Shown here in pieces: positions 1 to 8,544 of a stretch of 64,000 nt of DNA (positions are counted from its first letter, which is position 1; every line of letters begins with the position of its first letter). This DNA comes from Bartonella sp. AU55XJBT (lineage in GTDB: Bacteria > Pseudomonadota > Alphaproteobacteria > Rhizobiales > Rhizobiaceae), in assembly GCF_028618525.1 (NCBI RefSeq), contig NZ_JAQITC010000001.1:186001-250000 (forward strand). The letters are read 5' to 3'. The translations under genes and the position numbers were made by a program. The notes under the pieces are model-generated. The model saw only the letters and a list, made by a program, of their open reading frames with translations, was not told where the DNA came from and did not search any database.

Positions 1-80
1 AATCAGGAGAGCTCATTTTGCGTGAAGAAGTTGCAGGACGCGCCCTTTCTACTTCTCTTTTTAGCCGTTGGATTGCTTGA
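1..80 (+). CDS. 3' end of an unidentified gene (partial)
   Basis: The frame starting at base 3 is open from the window edge to a TGA at 78-80 and encodes 25 residues ending in Arg-Trp-Ile-Ala. The composition (Glu, Arg, Leu and Ala rich) and the two-base spacing to the next likely start (ATG at 83) suggest the tail of a real upstream gene in the same operon as the RNA methylase. Too little is present to name the product. Confidence 0.5.
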   Translation, partial: SGELILREEVAGRALSTSLFSRWIA

Positions 81-82
81 AT

Positions 83-931
83 ATGTGTGGACCCAAAACC
101 GGTAGAGTGAAAGAAATTACCTCTCTTAGTAACCCTATCATAAAAGATCTTAAAGCACTTAACCAAAAGAAAAACCGTAATCGTGAAGGTCTTTTCATGG
201 CAGAGGGATTGAAATTGGTTATTGATGCTCTCAATCTCGGTTGGACAATACAGACACTTATTTTTTCTAAAAGCGAAATTGGTAATGCCACTATCGAAAA
301 TACTGCTGCACGCGCTGTAGCCAATGGTGGTTTTGTTATCAAAGCCTCACAAAAGGTTATGGAATCACTTACCCGACGCGATAATCCACAAACAGTTATT
401 GGTATTTTCAAACAAAAATGGCAACCTCTTGAAATGATAAAAGGGCAGGCTAAAGATGTTTACATCGCGCTTGATCGTGTGCGTGATCCTGGAAATCTTG
501 GGACCATTATTCGCACGGCTGATGCTGTAGGTGCTAAAGGTGTTCTTTTAATTGGTGAAACAACAGACCCTTTCTCACCTGAAACAGTTCGTGCAACCAT
601 GGGATCTATTTTCTCTATACCTCTTTATCGTTTTGATGAAAGCGCCTTTTTAAACTGGTCAGCTCACTTTAAAGGCATGATTGTTGGCACCCATCTCAAA
701 GGATCTATCGATTATCGCACGCTTGATTTTAAAAATGGTCCGATAATCCTTTTAATGGGAAATGAAAAACAGGGGTTATCAGATATTCTGACAAGTCGGT
801 GTGATAAACTTGCACGTATTCCACAAAGTGGACGCGCTGACTCGCTTAACTTGGCAGTAGCAACAGCTGTGATGCTTTATGAAATCCGTCGCCCTTATTT
901 AACACTGGAACCATGCGAGGAAAAAATATGA
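83..931 (+). CDS. TrmH/SpoU family RNA 2'-O-methyltransferase
   Basis: This SPOUT-class methylase transfers a methyl group from SAM to a ribose 2'-OH in rRNA or tRNA. All three SpoU motifs are visible: motif 1 around RVRDPGNLGTIIRTADAVG, motif 2 LLMGNEKQGLS, and motif 3 with SLNLAVATAV near the C-terminus. An N-terminal substrate-binding segment (about residues 10-100, including KNRNREGLFMAEG) resembles the RNA-binding domain of 23S rRNA methylases such as RlmB and TsnR. The reading frame extends back to a TTG at 68, inside the upstream gene. ATG 83, just after the upstream stop, is the more economical start, and GTG 107 is also possible. The exact RNA target cannot be read from the sequence. 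The stop overlaps the lspA start (ATGA), so the two are probably translationally coupled. Confidence 0.9.
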   Translation: MCGPKTGRVKEITSLSNPIIKDLKALNQKKNRNREGLFMAEGLKLVIDALNLGWTIQTLIFSKSEIGNATIENTAARAVANGGFVIKASQKVMESLTRRDNPQTVIGIFKQKWQPLEMIKGQAKDVYIALDRVRDPGNLGTIIRTADAVGAKGVLLIGETTDPFSPETVRATMGSIFSIPLYRFDESAFLNWSAHFKGMIVGTHLKGSIDYRTLDFKNGPIILLMGNEKQGLSDILTSRCDKLARIPQSGRADSLNLAVATAVMLYEIRRPYLTLEPCEEKI

Positions 932-1431
932 TCCGCAAATCACTCCCTTTTTTTCTTCTTGGCTTGGCCCTTACAGTAGGACTTGATCAAGCTGTTAAGT
1001 ATTGGGTTATGTACAATATGCCTCTAGGAACAGAAATTCCGCTTATTCCTTTCCTTTCCCTTTATCATGTACGTAATTCTGGCATTGCATTTTCGTTTTT
1101 TTCTTCCTTTTCTCACTGGGGAATCATTGCCATCACGATCATTGTGATTATCTTTCTTTTATGGTTATGGAAGAATACTGAAGACAACAAATTTTTAATG
1201 CGCTTCGGTCTTGTCCTTATTATTGGGGGTGCAATCGGCAACCTTATTGATCGTATTCGCTTTCATCATGTCACTGATTATATACTTTTTCACATTGATG
1301 ATATTTTTCATTTTGCTATTTTTAATCTTGCAGATAGTTTTATCACTCTGGGTGTTATTGCCATCCTTATTGAAGAACTGCGTACTTGGATGAAAGCAAG
1401 ACATCATTCCAACCATACATCTTCTCATTGA
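928..1431 (+). CDS. lspA: lipoprotein signal peptidase (signal peptidase II)
   Basis: LspA is the inner-membrane aspartyl protease that removes the signal peptide of diacylglyceryl-modified prolipoproteins. The protein of about 167 residues has four hydrophobic segments and the family signatures: DQAVKYWV near the N-terminus, VRNSGIAFS, and the two catalytic Asp regions (GNLIDR and FNLADSFI). An in-frame ATG at 913 exists, but the ATG at 928 is preceded by GAGGAAAA and overlaps the upstream stop as ATGA, so 928 is preferred. Likely clients in this window are the lipobox proteins at 23997 and 50817. Confidence 0.95.
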   Translation: MIRKSLPFFLLGLALTVGLDQAVKYWVMYNMPLGTEIPLIPFLSLYHVRNSGIAFSFFSSFSHWGIIAITIIVIIFLLWLWKNTEDNKFLMRFGLVLIIGGAIGNLIDRIRFHHVTDYILFHIDDIFHFAIFNLADSFITLGVIAILIEELRTWMKARHHSNHTSSH

Positions 1432-2248
1432 TGTTCTCATCGCCTTAAAAAACAGAGATTTTTAACCACCATAAGTCTAATTACAAATTTTCTTGGTTAA
1501 TTCTTGTGGCCACGTATTTTCTTTATGAGATTTTTTTCTCTTCAACCTTACGTTTTCATCTTTGCTCAATACAAAAAAACTGACTTCAAATAGAAATCAA
1601 TATCTTTTTATCCATATGTCACACTCTAAGAGAAAATACTTTGCAGCTTTTATTGGCATGCCAACCCTGCTTGTGTGTCGTGCAAGAAAATGTTCTTGAT
1701 GGATTGAATATAAACAGATTTGTCATCAGGAAATCTTACAATATTTTTTGGAGGGATATTTAGAGTGAAAAATTAATGTATCTTTATATATCAACGTGTT
1801 ATATAAAAACTCAATTCAATTAGGAGTTCTGGCAGGGCAAAGCATATGCTATCTTGAAGGTTGTAAATAGCGTGATGCTACGCAACACTTTCCTTATCAC
1901 CTTAAAGATAGATATTTTGTCAGTGGGAATTATAGGGTTCTTGTGAATAATAAAAAAAGTTTTAGTATCGTCTTTTTATCTTACAAAAATATGGCGAAAA
2001 ATGGAAATGTTTTTCATGAAAATGAACCATTTCCTTACCAATTTGTAAGGTTCCTTGCTTCGATAAATCTCTTGTAATTTTTAAATAAATCTCCATAATA
2101 AAGAGGAAAATATGCTGGAATTCCGCCAGTGATTCTGAAGGTTTTTTGTATTCGCCAAATTAAGGCTTGTACAAAGTTTGTCTCTGAAATGAGAGAGACA
2201 CTTAAAAACCCAATGCCTGACGGAACATATGCTAAAGGATTTTATATT
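1432..2248. other. long gene-free region upstream of the BI-1 gene
   Basis: About 0.8 kb without a convincing gene. It is AT-rich and contains one copy of a degenerate dispersed repeat (1668-1750). At 2112 a six-codon reading frame (Met-Leu-Glu-Phe-Arg-Gln-stop) follows a good GAGGAAAA ribosome-binding site, and its TGA overlaps a GTG at 2129 that is in frame with the downstream BI-1 gene. No tRNA, riboswitch or pseudogene could be recognised. Confidence 0.5.
1668..1750 (+). repeat. dispersed intergenic repeat, copy A
   Basis: A degenerate copy of a roughly 75-85 bp element also found at 35671-35752, 52172-52245 (minus) and 53736-53818. Shared blocks in order are CTTGTG, then about 25 bp later TTGATTNATTCAATA, then TAAATAGATTTGTCATGAG-like sequence, then AAATTCTACAAT-like sequence. 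All copies lie in gene-free DNA. Confidence 0.5.
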
Positions 2249-3022
2249 ATGGCTAATTTTAAAAATTTACGTTCAACGCCTGCTTCTCATGCTGATGCAT
2301 CGATTGATCAGGGATTGCGCGACTATATGTTGGGTGTTTACAATACAATGGCCATTGGTTTGCTTATTACAGCTGCTGCTGCCTATGCAATTGTATCATT
2401 AGCAACGACAACAGATATGAGCCAAGCAGCAGCTCAGATCAATAGCAGTGTTTATTTGACATCATTTGGAGTAACATTTTATACATCGCCGTTCTCTTAT
2501 ATTGTGATGTTTGCACCACTTGTTGCAGTTTTATTCCTCAGTTTTAAAATTAATACATTAAGTACCAGTGCTGCTCGTAGTCTCTTTTTTGGTTATGCTG
2601 CTTTAATTGGGCTTTCACTGTCTTCAATCGTTTTACGTTATACGACAGAGAGTATTGTACAAACTTTTGTTATTTCCGCTGCAACTTTTGGAGCTCTTTC
2701 ACTTTATGGATATACAACAAAGCGTGATCTTACAGCAATTGGTTCGTTCTTATTCATCGGATTGATTGGCTTGTTGCTTTCTATGGTTGTGAATATTTTT
2801 CTTGGATCAAGTGCTTTGCAATTTGCTATCTCCATTATTGGTGTTTTTATCTTTGCTGGTTTAACAGCTTACGATACTCAAAACATTAAGTTGATGTATT
2901 ATGAAGGGGATCAAGGTGATACCAGAGGTCGTAAAGTCATTATGGGCGCATTGAGTCTTTATCTTGATTTCATCAATATGTTTGTCTTTTTGCTACAATT
3001 TCTCGGTTCAAACCGTGATTGA
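2249..3022 (+). CDS. BI-1/YccA (Bax inhibitor-1) family membrane protein
   Basis: An integral inner-membrane protein of the TMBIM/UPF0005 family. Bacterial relatives include E. coli YccA, a modulator of FtsH proteolysis, and Bacillus YetJ, a pH-sensitive calcium leak. From the start chosen here it has about 257 residues and seven hydrophobic segments. It carries the conserved C-terminal YDTQNIKLMYYEG and LYLDFINMFVFLLQ. The frame is open back to a GTG at 2129, which would add a 40-residue hydrophilic N-terminus. ATG 2249 is preferred because it follows AAAGGA by about 10 bp and begins with the usual Met-Ala. A strong intrinsic terminator follows, so the gene looks monocistronic. The substrate is not known. 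Confidence 0.88.
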   Translation: MANFKNLRSTPASHADASIDQGLRDYMLGVYNTMAIGLLITAAAAYAIVSLATTTDMSQAAAQINSSVYLTSFGVTFYTSPFSYIVMFAPLVAVLFLSFKINTLSTSAARSLFFGYAALIGLSLSSIVLRYTTESIVQTFVISAATFGALSLYGYTTKRDLTAIGSFLFIGLIGLLLSMVVNIFLGSSALQFAISIIGVFIFAGLTAYDTQNIKLMYYEGDQGDTRGRKVIMGALSLYLDFINMFVFLLQFLGSNRD

Positions 3023-3044
3023 TTGCAAAAATCATCGCTTAATG

Positions 3045-3086
3045 AAAGAACCTTGTTTCTAAAAGAGACAAGGTTCTTTTGTTTTT
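3045..3086 (+). terminator. intrinsic terminator after the BI-1 gene
   Basis: AAAGAACCTTGT (3045-3056) pairs perfectly with ACAAGGTTCTTT (3068-3079) across an 11-nt loop, and is followed by TGTTTTT. It lies 22 bp after the BI-1 stop codon. Confidence 0.85.
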
Positions 3087-3134
3087 AGTGTAAGTTTTTA
3101 TCCTTTACCTTTTAGGAATTATTCTTTTCGTACA

Positions 3135-3998
3135 ATGACAAAAATGCCTTACAAGCAAAAACTCCCTTGGTTTAGTGGTTTTATTCAACAAAAGCTCCAT
3201 AACACCCTTTTAAAGGCAATCCATAGCCGTTCTCATCATCCATCAAATATCCTCAACCAAAATAATCATTATGATCTGACCGTTGCTTCCTATAATGTGC
3301 ATAAATGTGTAGGTGTTGATAAAATTTTTAATCCTACACGGATTGTCCGTGTTATCACTGAATTACAAGTTGATATCCTTGCTCTTCAAGAAGCAGATAA
3401 ACGTTTTGGAGAACGTATTGGTTTGATTAATCTTCAGCTGTTAAAAGCTGAAACCGGTTTGATCCCTGTACCTCTCAATACTATGTCACCTCATGGTCAC
3501 GGTTGGCATGGAAACGCTCTCTTTTTGCGAAAGGGATATGTACGTGACACTTTACAAATCTCTCTTCCTGGTATTGAACCACGTGGAGCTATCATTGTAG
3601 AGTTAGAAATGACAGCAGGCCCTATTCGTATTATTGCGGCTCATTTTGGCTTATTACGTTATTCTCGTAAACAACAAACAAAAATGCTCCTTGCAATTTT
3701 GCAAAAACGCTCCCTTATGCCTACACTCCTCATTGGAGATTTTAACGAATGGCGAATGGGAAAAGGCTCATCTTTAAACCATTTTTATCCCTATTTTAAT
3801 AGCACACTTGAAGTTGTACCAAGCTTTCCCTCTCGCTTTCCCTTTTTAGCCCTTGATCGCGTTTTTGCCTTTCCTCACCAATTGGTAACAAATCTTGAAA
3901 ACCACTATTCACCACTTGCACGCATTGCCTCAGATCATTTGCCAATCAAAGCTTATCTTAATCTTGCTAATGCAATAAACATCCTGAAAAATAAATAA
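3135..3998 (+). CDS. endonuclease/exonuclease/phosphatase (EEP) family protein
   Basis: A 287-residue member of the metal-dependent EEP fold, which includes exonuclease III, DNase I and inositol phosphatases. Family motifs are in order: SYNVH (Asn metal/phosphate ligand), LALQEAD (metal-binding Glu), the central HG.GWHGNAL loop, IGDFNEW (catalytic Asp and Asn), and SDHLPI (C-terminal Asp-His). There is no signal peptide, so it is probably cytoplasmic. The sequence does not say whether the substrate is nucleic acid or a phospho-ester. It ends 6 bp from the convergent polA gene. Confidence 0.85.
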   Translation: MTKMPYKQKLPWFSGFIQQKLHNTLLKAIHSRSHHPSNILNQNNHYDLTVASYNVHKCVGVDKIFNPTRIVRVITELQVDILALQEADKRFGERIGLINLQLLKAETGLIPVPLNTMSPHGHGWHGNALFLRKGYVRDTLQISLPGIEPRGAIIVELEMTAGPIRIIAAHFGLLRYSRKQQTKMLLAILQKRSLMPTLLIGDFNEWRMGKGSSLNHFYPYFNSTLEVVPSFPSRFPFLALDRVFAFPHQLVTNLENHYSPLARIASDHLPIKAYLNLANAINILKNK

Positions 3999-4004
3999 AA
4001 AAAG

Positions 4005-6914
4005 TTAATGAGCCTCATCCCAATTTTGAGCCGTCATGACTTTCACTTCAAGGGGTACAGACAAAGATAAAATTGGCATTGTAGAATTTTCCATGACATT
4101 TTTAACAACAGCCATGGTTTTTTTACTTTCTTCTTCTGGTACTTCAAAAATCAGTTCATCATGCACTTGAAGTAACATTTTTGCTGATAAATTTTCTTCT
4201 TTTAAAGCATCTTCCATCTGTATCATAGCACGGCGAATAATATCGGCCGCAGAACCTTGAATGGGAGCATTGATAGCCGCTCTCTCATTAAGAGAACGAA
4301 TTTTTAAATTCTTTGCTTTTATTTCTGGATAATGAATACGACGTCCAAAAATTGTTTCTACATAACCATTCTCACGCGCAAAGCTTTTAGTCTTTTCCAT
4401 ATAATCTTTAATTTCTGGAAATCTTTCAAAATAAAGTTGAATATAACGACTTGCTTCTTGACGTGAAATCCCTAATTGATTGGCTAATCCAAAAGCTGAA
4501 ATACCATAAATAATACCAAAATTAATTGCTTTTGCACGCCGTCGTGTATCTGAAGGCATTCCCTCTATCGCAACGCCAAACATTTCTGACGCCGTTATAG
4601 CGTGAATATCATGTCCTTTAGCAAAAGCTTCTTTTAATGCTTTTATATCCGCAATATGTGCAAGAATGCGTAATTCAATTTGACTATAATCAGCAGAAAG
4701 CAAAAGATGTCCTTTGGAAGCAATAAAAGCTGTTCGAATTTTACGTCCTTCAGCAGTTCGTACTGGAATATTTTGCAAATTTGGCTCTGATGATGATAAC
4801 CGCCCTGTGGACGTTATTGCCAAAGAATAATTCGTATGAATACGCCCTGTTTTTGATAAAATATAAGAAGGTAAAGCATCAGCATAGGTCGATTTTAACT
4901 TTGCAAGTTGACGCCACTCAATAATTTTACGCGGTAAAATATGACCTTCAGCAGACAACTCTTCTAAGGTTTGTGCAGAAGTTGACCATTGTCCACCCTT
5001 TGTCTTAGCGCCTCCAAGCAATCCCATTTTTCCAAAAAGGATATCCGCTAATTGCTTTGGCGAAGCAAGATTAAACTTTTCATCCGCTTCTTTATAAATT
5101 TCTTCTTCTAAAATTAAAGCAGCTTGCGCCAATTCTCCTGAAAGGCGCAATAAAATCTGCCTATCAATAAGAATCCCGCGTTCTTCCATTCTTGCAAGAA
5201 CTTCTACAAGAGGTCGATCAAGGCGTTCATAAATTTTTGTCATACCCCGAGAGATAAGTTGCGGTTTCAAAACTTGCCAAAGACGTAGCGTTATATCCGC
5301 ATCTTCCGCTGCATAAAGGGTTGCTTGTCTTAAATCTACTTGTGCAAAAGAAGTAATTTTTTTTCCGTTATGTGTTAAATCCTTATAGGCAATTGGTTTA
5401 TGTCCAAGCCAACGTTCTGATAAATCATCCATATTATGGGTTAAAGTTCCAGCATCCAAGGCATAGGACAAAAGCATGGTGTCATCAAAAGAACGTATCA
5501 CAATGTCATATTGCTTCATCACCAACCAATCATATTTTATATTCTGACCAATTTTTAACACCGCTGAATCTTCTAATATCGGTTTTAAAAGTGCTAAAGC
5601 TTTTCGGGTCTCAATCTGGGAGGCAATGCGCCCACCCCCCAAAAGGTCTTCCTCTCCTTCATCAAAATGTTCAAGAGGTATATAAGCTGCTTTTTCTGGC
5701 TGTAATGCAAGTGAAAAACCAACAAGCTTTGCTTGCATCGGATCAAGAGAGGTTGTTTCAGTATCAAAAGCAAAAAAACCCTGCTCTTGTGCTTGTAATA
5801 ACCACTCTTTTAAAATTTCCTCATCAAGAATTGTTGTATAAGTCTCTCTTGTAATTTTTTGAGTCAGTGCTTGATCTTTACGTTTTTGTGCAAAAGCTTG
5901 TGGAGAATTTTCAGAAAATTTATGAAGAGATTTTTGCTCTATGTTCTTGATGTTAGAATCATGTTGGTTCTTAGGCTTTTCCCATTCAATATCTACATCA
6001 AGTGCATCAATAACAGCTGCATCGCATGCCGTCGCCTCTGCTACGCGACGCGTTAATGTTGAAAATTCCATTGCTTTCAAAAAAGCAATTAAGCGTGGCC
6101 CATCTTGTGGCTCTAAAATAAAATCATCTAAATCACTGTCTATAGGAACATCTGTTTTAAGCTTAACAAGTTCACGAGAAATTTTAACCTGTTCACTATA
6201 AGCTTGTATGTTTTCACGTCGTTTTGTTTGTTTAATTTCAGTTACACGTTGCAACAAAAGATCAAGAGAACCAAACTGATTTAACAACTGAGCAGCAGTT
6301 TTTGGTCCAATGCCTGGAATACCTGGTACATTATCCGTCGAATCTCCAATTAATGCTTGTAAATCGATCATCTTTTCAGGGGGAACACCCCATTTTTCTA
6401 TAACTTCTGAGACACCTACATGCTTATCTTTCATTCCATCATACAAAGATACATGCTTATTGACGAGTTGCATAAGATCCTTATCAGAGGAGATAATTGT
6501 TGTTTTTGCACCAGCCTTTGTTGCCAATTGTGCGTAGGTCGCTATCAAATCATCTGCTTCAAAGCCTTCCTTTTCAATACAAGGCAAATTAAAAGCCTTT
6601 GTTGCTTGGCGTATTAACGCGAATTGAGGAATTAAATCTTCGGGAGGTTCAGAGCGATTCGCTTTATACTGAGGGTAAATTTGTTTCCGAAAAGTATCAG
6701 ATGAATAATCAAAAATAACAGCAAAGTGTGTTGGAACAATACCTGTCACTGTGTTACGAGCATCGCAAAGTAATTTCCATAACATATTACAAAAACCAGC
6801 TACTGCTCCTACAGGAAGTCCATCCTTTTTACGTTTTAAAGGCGGTAAAGCGTAATAAGCACGAAAAACATAGCCTGATCCGTCAACCAACAAAAGATGA
6901 TCTGTTGCTTTCAT
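4005..6914 (-). CDS. polA: DNA polymerase I
   Basis: PolA performs Okazaki-fragment processing and repair synthesis. The 969-residue protein has all three domains. The 5'-3' exonuclease/flap domain (about residues 1-300) shows LLVDGSGYVFRAYYAL, SSDKDLMQLV and the helix-hairpin-helix IPGIGPKTAAQLL. The 3'-5' exonuclease (about 360-560) retains its metal ligands in FDTETTSLDP, IGQNIKYDWLV and YAAEDADITL, so proofreading should be active. The polymerase domain has motif A DYSQIELRILAHI, motif B RRRAKAINFGIIYG and motif C VHDELIFEV. It is slightly longer than E. coli PolA because of a linker near residues 300-360. It is separated from dnaQ by a 330-bp gap that holds an opposite-strand sRNA candidate, so it likely has its own promoter. 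Confidence 0.97.
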   Translation of the reverse strand: MKATDHLLLVDGSGYVFRAYYALPPLKRKKDGLPVGAVAGFCNMLWKLLCDARNTVTGIVPTHFAVIFDYSSDTFRKQIYPQYKANRSEPPEDLIPQFALIRQATKAFNLPCIEKEGFEADDLIATYAQLATKAGAKTTIISSDKDLMQLVNKHVSLYDGMKDKHVGVSEVIEKWGVPPEKMIDLQALIGDSTDNVPGIPGIGPKTAAQLLNQFGSLDLLLQRVTEIKQTKRRENIQAYSEQVKISRELVKLKTDVPIDSDLDDFILEPQDGPRLIAFLKAMEFSTLTRRVAEATACDAAVIDALDVDIEWEKPKNQHDSNIKNIEQKSLHKFSENSPQAFAQKRKDQALTQKITRETYTTILDEEILKEWLLQAQEQGFFAFDTETTSLDPMQAKLVGFSLALQPEKAAYIPLEHFDEGEEDLLGGGRIASQIETRKALALLKPILEDSAVLKIGQNIKYDWLVMKQYDIVIRSFDDTMLLSYALDAGTLTHNMDDLSERWLGHKPIAYKDLTHNGKKITSFAQVDLRQATLYAAEDADITLRLWQVLKPQLISRGMTKIYERLDRPLVEVLARMEERGILIDRQILLRLSGELAQAALILEEEIYKEADEKFNLASPKQLADILFGKMGLLGGAKTKGGQWSTSAQTLEELSAEGHILPRKIIEWRQLAKLKSTYADALPSYILSKTGRIHTNYSLAITSTGRLSSSEPNLQNIPVRTAEGRKIRTAFIASKGHLLLSADYSQIELRILAHIADIKALKEAFAKGHDIHAITASEMFGVAIEGMPSDTRRRAKAINFGIIYGISAFGLANQLGISRQEASRYIQLYFERFPEIKDYMEKTKSFARENGYVETIFGRRIHYPEIKAKNLKIRSLNERAAINAPIQGSAADIIRRAMIQMEDALKEENLSAKMLLQVHDELIFEVPEEESKKTMAVVKNVMENSTMPILSLSVPLEVKVMTAQNWDEAH

Positions 6915-7055
6915 GACAATTTTATTTCTCCATTTCAGCTAAAAAAACACATTCCCCTTATATATTTTTTTCACTTTTATTTTAATTTTTTTCATTTTGC
7001 CTCTAAAAAGCCATTTTTTCTTTTCATAAGACATGAAGTCGTTACACTTTATATT

Positions 7056-7185
7056 ACGTACCTAGAGCTTTTCTTTGCTGTTACAGGATTAATAGCTTTC
7101 ATTTTGCTCCTCCTATGATAGCTGAGGTACAATGTAGCGACAGGGTCGTTGTGGTGTTCCCCTCCCCACAACGACCGTTTTTTTT
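7056..7185 (+). ncRNA. candidate trans-acting small RNA beside polA
   Basis: This gap lies between two minus-strand genes, yet a strong terminator (7144-7185) points rightward, so an independent plus-strand transcript ends here. Upstream of it is a short unpaired CU-rich stretch, CTCCTCC at 7107-7113, and the terminator loop is also CU-rich (CCCCTCC). Both are anti-Shine-Dalgarno-like, as in many rhizobial sRNAs. TATATT at 7050-7055 could be a -10 box, so the 5' end given is only a guess. From memory, the Rhizobiales alpha-r7 (Smr7C) sRNA family lies next to polA, which would fit, but this needs a covariance search. A reading frame ending at 7118 is probably incidental. Confidence 0.5.
7144..7185 (+). 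terminator. strong intrinsic terminator, plus strand
   Basis: A perfect 11-bp stem, GGTCGTTGTGG (7144-7154) with CCACAACGACC (7166-7176), encloses an 11-nt loop and is followed by eight consecutive T (7178-7185). On the minus strand no T-run follows the hairpin, so it does not serve dnaQ. Confidence 0.9.
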
Positions 7186-7244
7186 GATATCCTTATTTCT
7201 CATTCTTAATCTTAAGTGACTTTTTTAGAGATACGGTGGAGATG

Positions 7245-7952
7245 TTATTCATGAATTTTGAAGTTATTCCACAGAGCTTTTTCACCCATTTTTCTGATAA
7301 AATCAGCGTGCAACCTTTTTTCCTGTGCACTCAATCTTGAAGGTAAAGCCTGTGGACGAAATTTAATTGCATAAGCTATATCTTTATCATTTTGGATATG
7401 TTCATTAACATTCCTTCTGTTCTCAAAACCCAATACGCCCTGCTTTCCACCAATTAATTCAATATAAACATCGGCTAAAATCTCTGCATCAAGCAAAGCG
7501 CCATGAAGAACACGATGGCTATTATCAATTCCAAAACGTTTACATAAAATATCAAGAGAATTAGGACCCATAGGAAATTTACGTCGTGCCATAGCCAATG
7601 TATCAAGAATATTATCAACACTGATAAGCGGCTTATTGACGCGTTTTAATTCTGCATTAATAAAACCTATATCAAAACTCGCATTATGTGCAATCATGGT
7701 TGCACCATTGATAAATTCCAAAAATTCATCAACAATATCACTAAAACTTTTCTCGTTTTTTAAGCGTTCATTGGTTAATCCGTGAATTGCTACAACTTCA
7801 TCAGGAATAATAACGCCTTCAGGATTTAAATAAACATGAAACTGGCGTCCCGTAAGATAACGATCAACCATTTCTACACAACCAATTTCGATTATGCGAT
7901 CTTTCTCTTTATCTAAACCTGTTGTTTCTGTATCAAAAATAATTTCCCGCAT
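7245..7952 (-). CDS. dnaQ: DNA polymerase III epsilon subunit (proofreading exonuclease)
   Basis: DnaQ is the 3'-5' proofreading exonuclease of the replicative polymerase core. The 235-residue protein has the DEDDh exonuclease motifs: ExoI FDTETTG at residues 6-12, ExoII IAHNASFDIGFIN, and ExoIII HGALLDAEILADVY. The C-terminal tail (about residues 190-235), basic and tryptophan-containing, should bind the alpha subunit. The first ATG gives the canonical N-terminus (MREIIFDTETTGLD). It is the last gene of the ppsR-maf-aroE-coaE-dnaQ run, four bases from coaE, so it is probably co-transcribed. Confidence 0.96.
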   Translation of the reverse strand: MREIIFDTETTGLDKEKDRIIEIGCVEMVDRYLTGRQFHVYLNPEGVIIPDEVVAIHGLTNERLKNEKSFSDIVDEFLEFINGATMIAHNASFDIGFINAELKRVNKPLISVDNILDTLAMARRKFPMGPNSLDILCKRFGIDNSHRVLHGALLDAEILADVYIELIGGKQGVLGFENRRNVNEHIQNDKDIAYAIKFRPQALPSRLSAQEKRLHADFIRKMGEKALWNNFKIHE

Positions 7953-7956
7953 AACT

Positions 7957-8544
7957 TCAATTCTTTAGCAATTTCTTTATCAGATCAAAAACCTGTTGAC
8001 GTGTATTTTCTAAATCTTTCCCTGTATCAATAATAAAATCAGCACGTTCTCGTTTTTTTTCATCCGGCATTTGCTTCGCATTGATAAAGGCAAATTTTTT
8101 CTCATTCATCCCTTGGCGAATCATCACACGTTCTTTTTGTATTTCTGGTGGAGCAGAAACAACAATAACGCTATCTACACGACTTTCACCATTTTTTTCA
8201 AACAGAAGTGGAATATCAAGAATAACTAATTTTTCCCCCTGGTGGCGCGCTGTATCAATAAATTTTTTTTCTTTTTCTTGCACCAAAGGGTGAATTATTT
8301 TTTCTAATGTTTGTAATTTTTCCTTATCATCAATCAAAATTTCAGAAAGTTTCAAACGATTAACTTCACCGTTTTCAACAACACCAGGAAAAATACGCTC
8401 TATGTGTGATAAAGCTGGCTCGCTTTTATAAAGCTGTTGTACTGCTTCATCAGCACTAAAAACCGAAATACCCGCTTGCTTAAAAAAATCAGCAACTGTT
8501 GATTTTCCCATAGCAATTGATCCCGTCAATCCTATGATCTTCAT
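7957..8544 (-). CDS. coaE: dephospho-CoA kinase
   Basis: CoaE phosphorylates the 3'-OH of dephospho-CoA with ATP in the last step of coenzyme A synthesis. The 195-residue protein opens directly with the P-loop [12 protein letters not shown]. It has the CoA-binding DIPLLFE segment and a lid region rich in Arg and Gln ([13 protein letters not shown]). Length and order match the family. Its start overlaps the end of aroE by 4 bp (ATGA), indicating translational coupling. Confidence 0.95.
   Translation of the reverse strand: MKIIGLTGSIAMGKSTVADFFKQAGISVFSADEAVQQLYKSEPALSHIERIFPGVVENGEVNRLKLSEILIDDKEKLQTLEKIIHPLVQEKEKKFIDTARHQGEKLVILDIPLLFEKNGESRVDSVIVVSAPPEIQKERVMIRQGMNEKKFAFINAKQMPDEKKRERADFIIDTGKDLENTRQQVFDLIKKLLKN

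Noticed and set aside
5372..5854. A 160-residue plus-strand frame inside polA
   Set aside because: It is antisense to a fully supported gene, has no recognisable motif, and its composition is that of a shadow frame.
6897..7118. A 73-residue hydrophobic reading frame in the polA-dnaQ gap
   Set aside because: It has no good ribosome-binding site, starts inside the 5' end of polA, has low-complexity Phe-rich content, and overlaps the sRNA candidate, which explains the terminator better.
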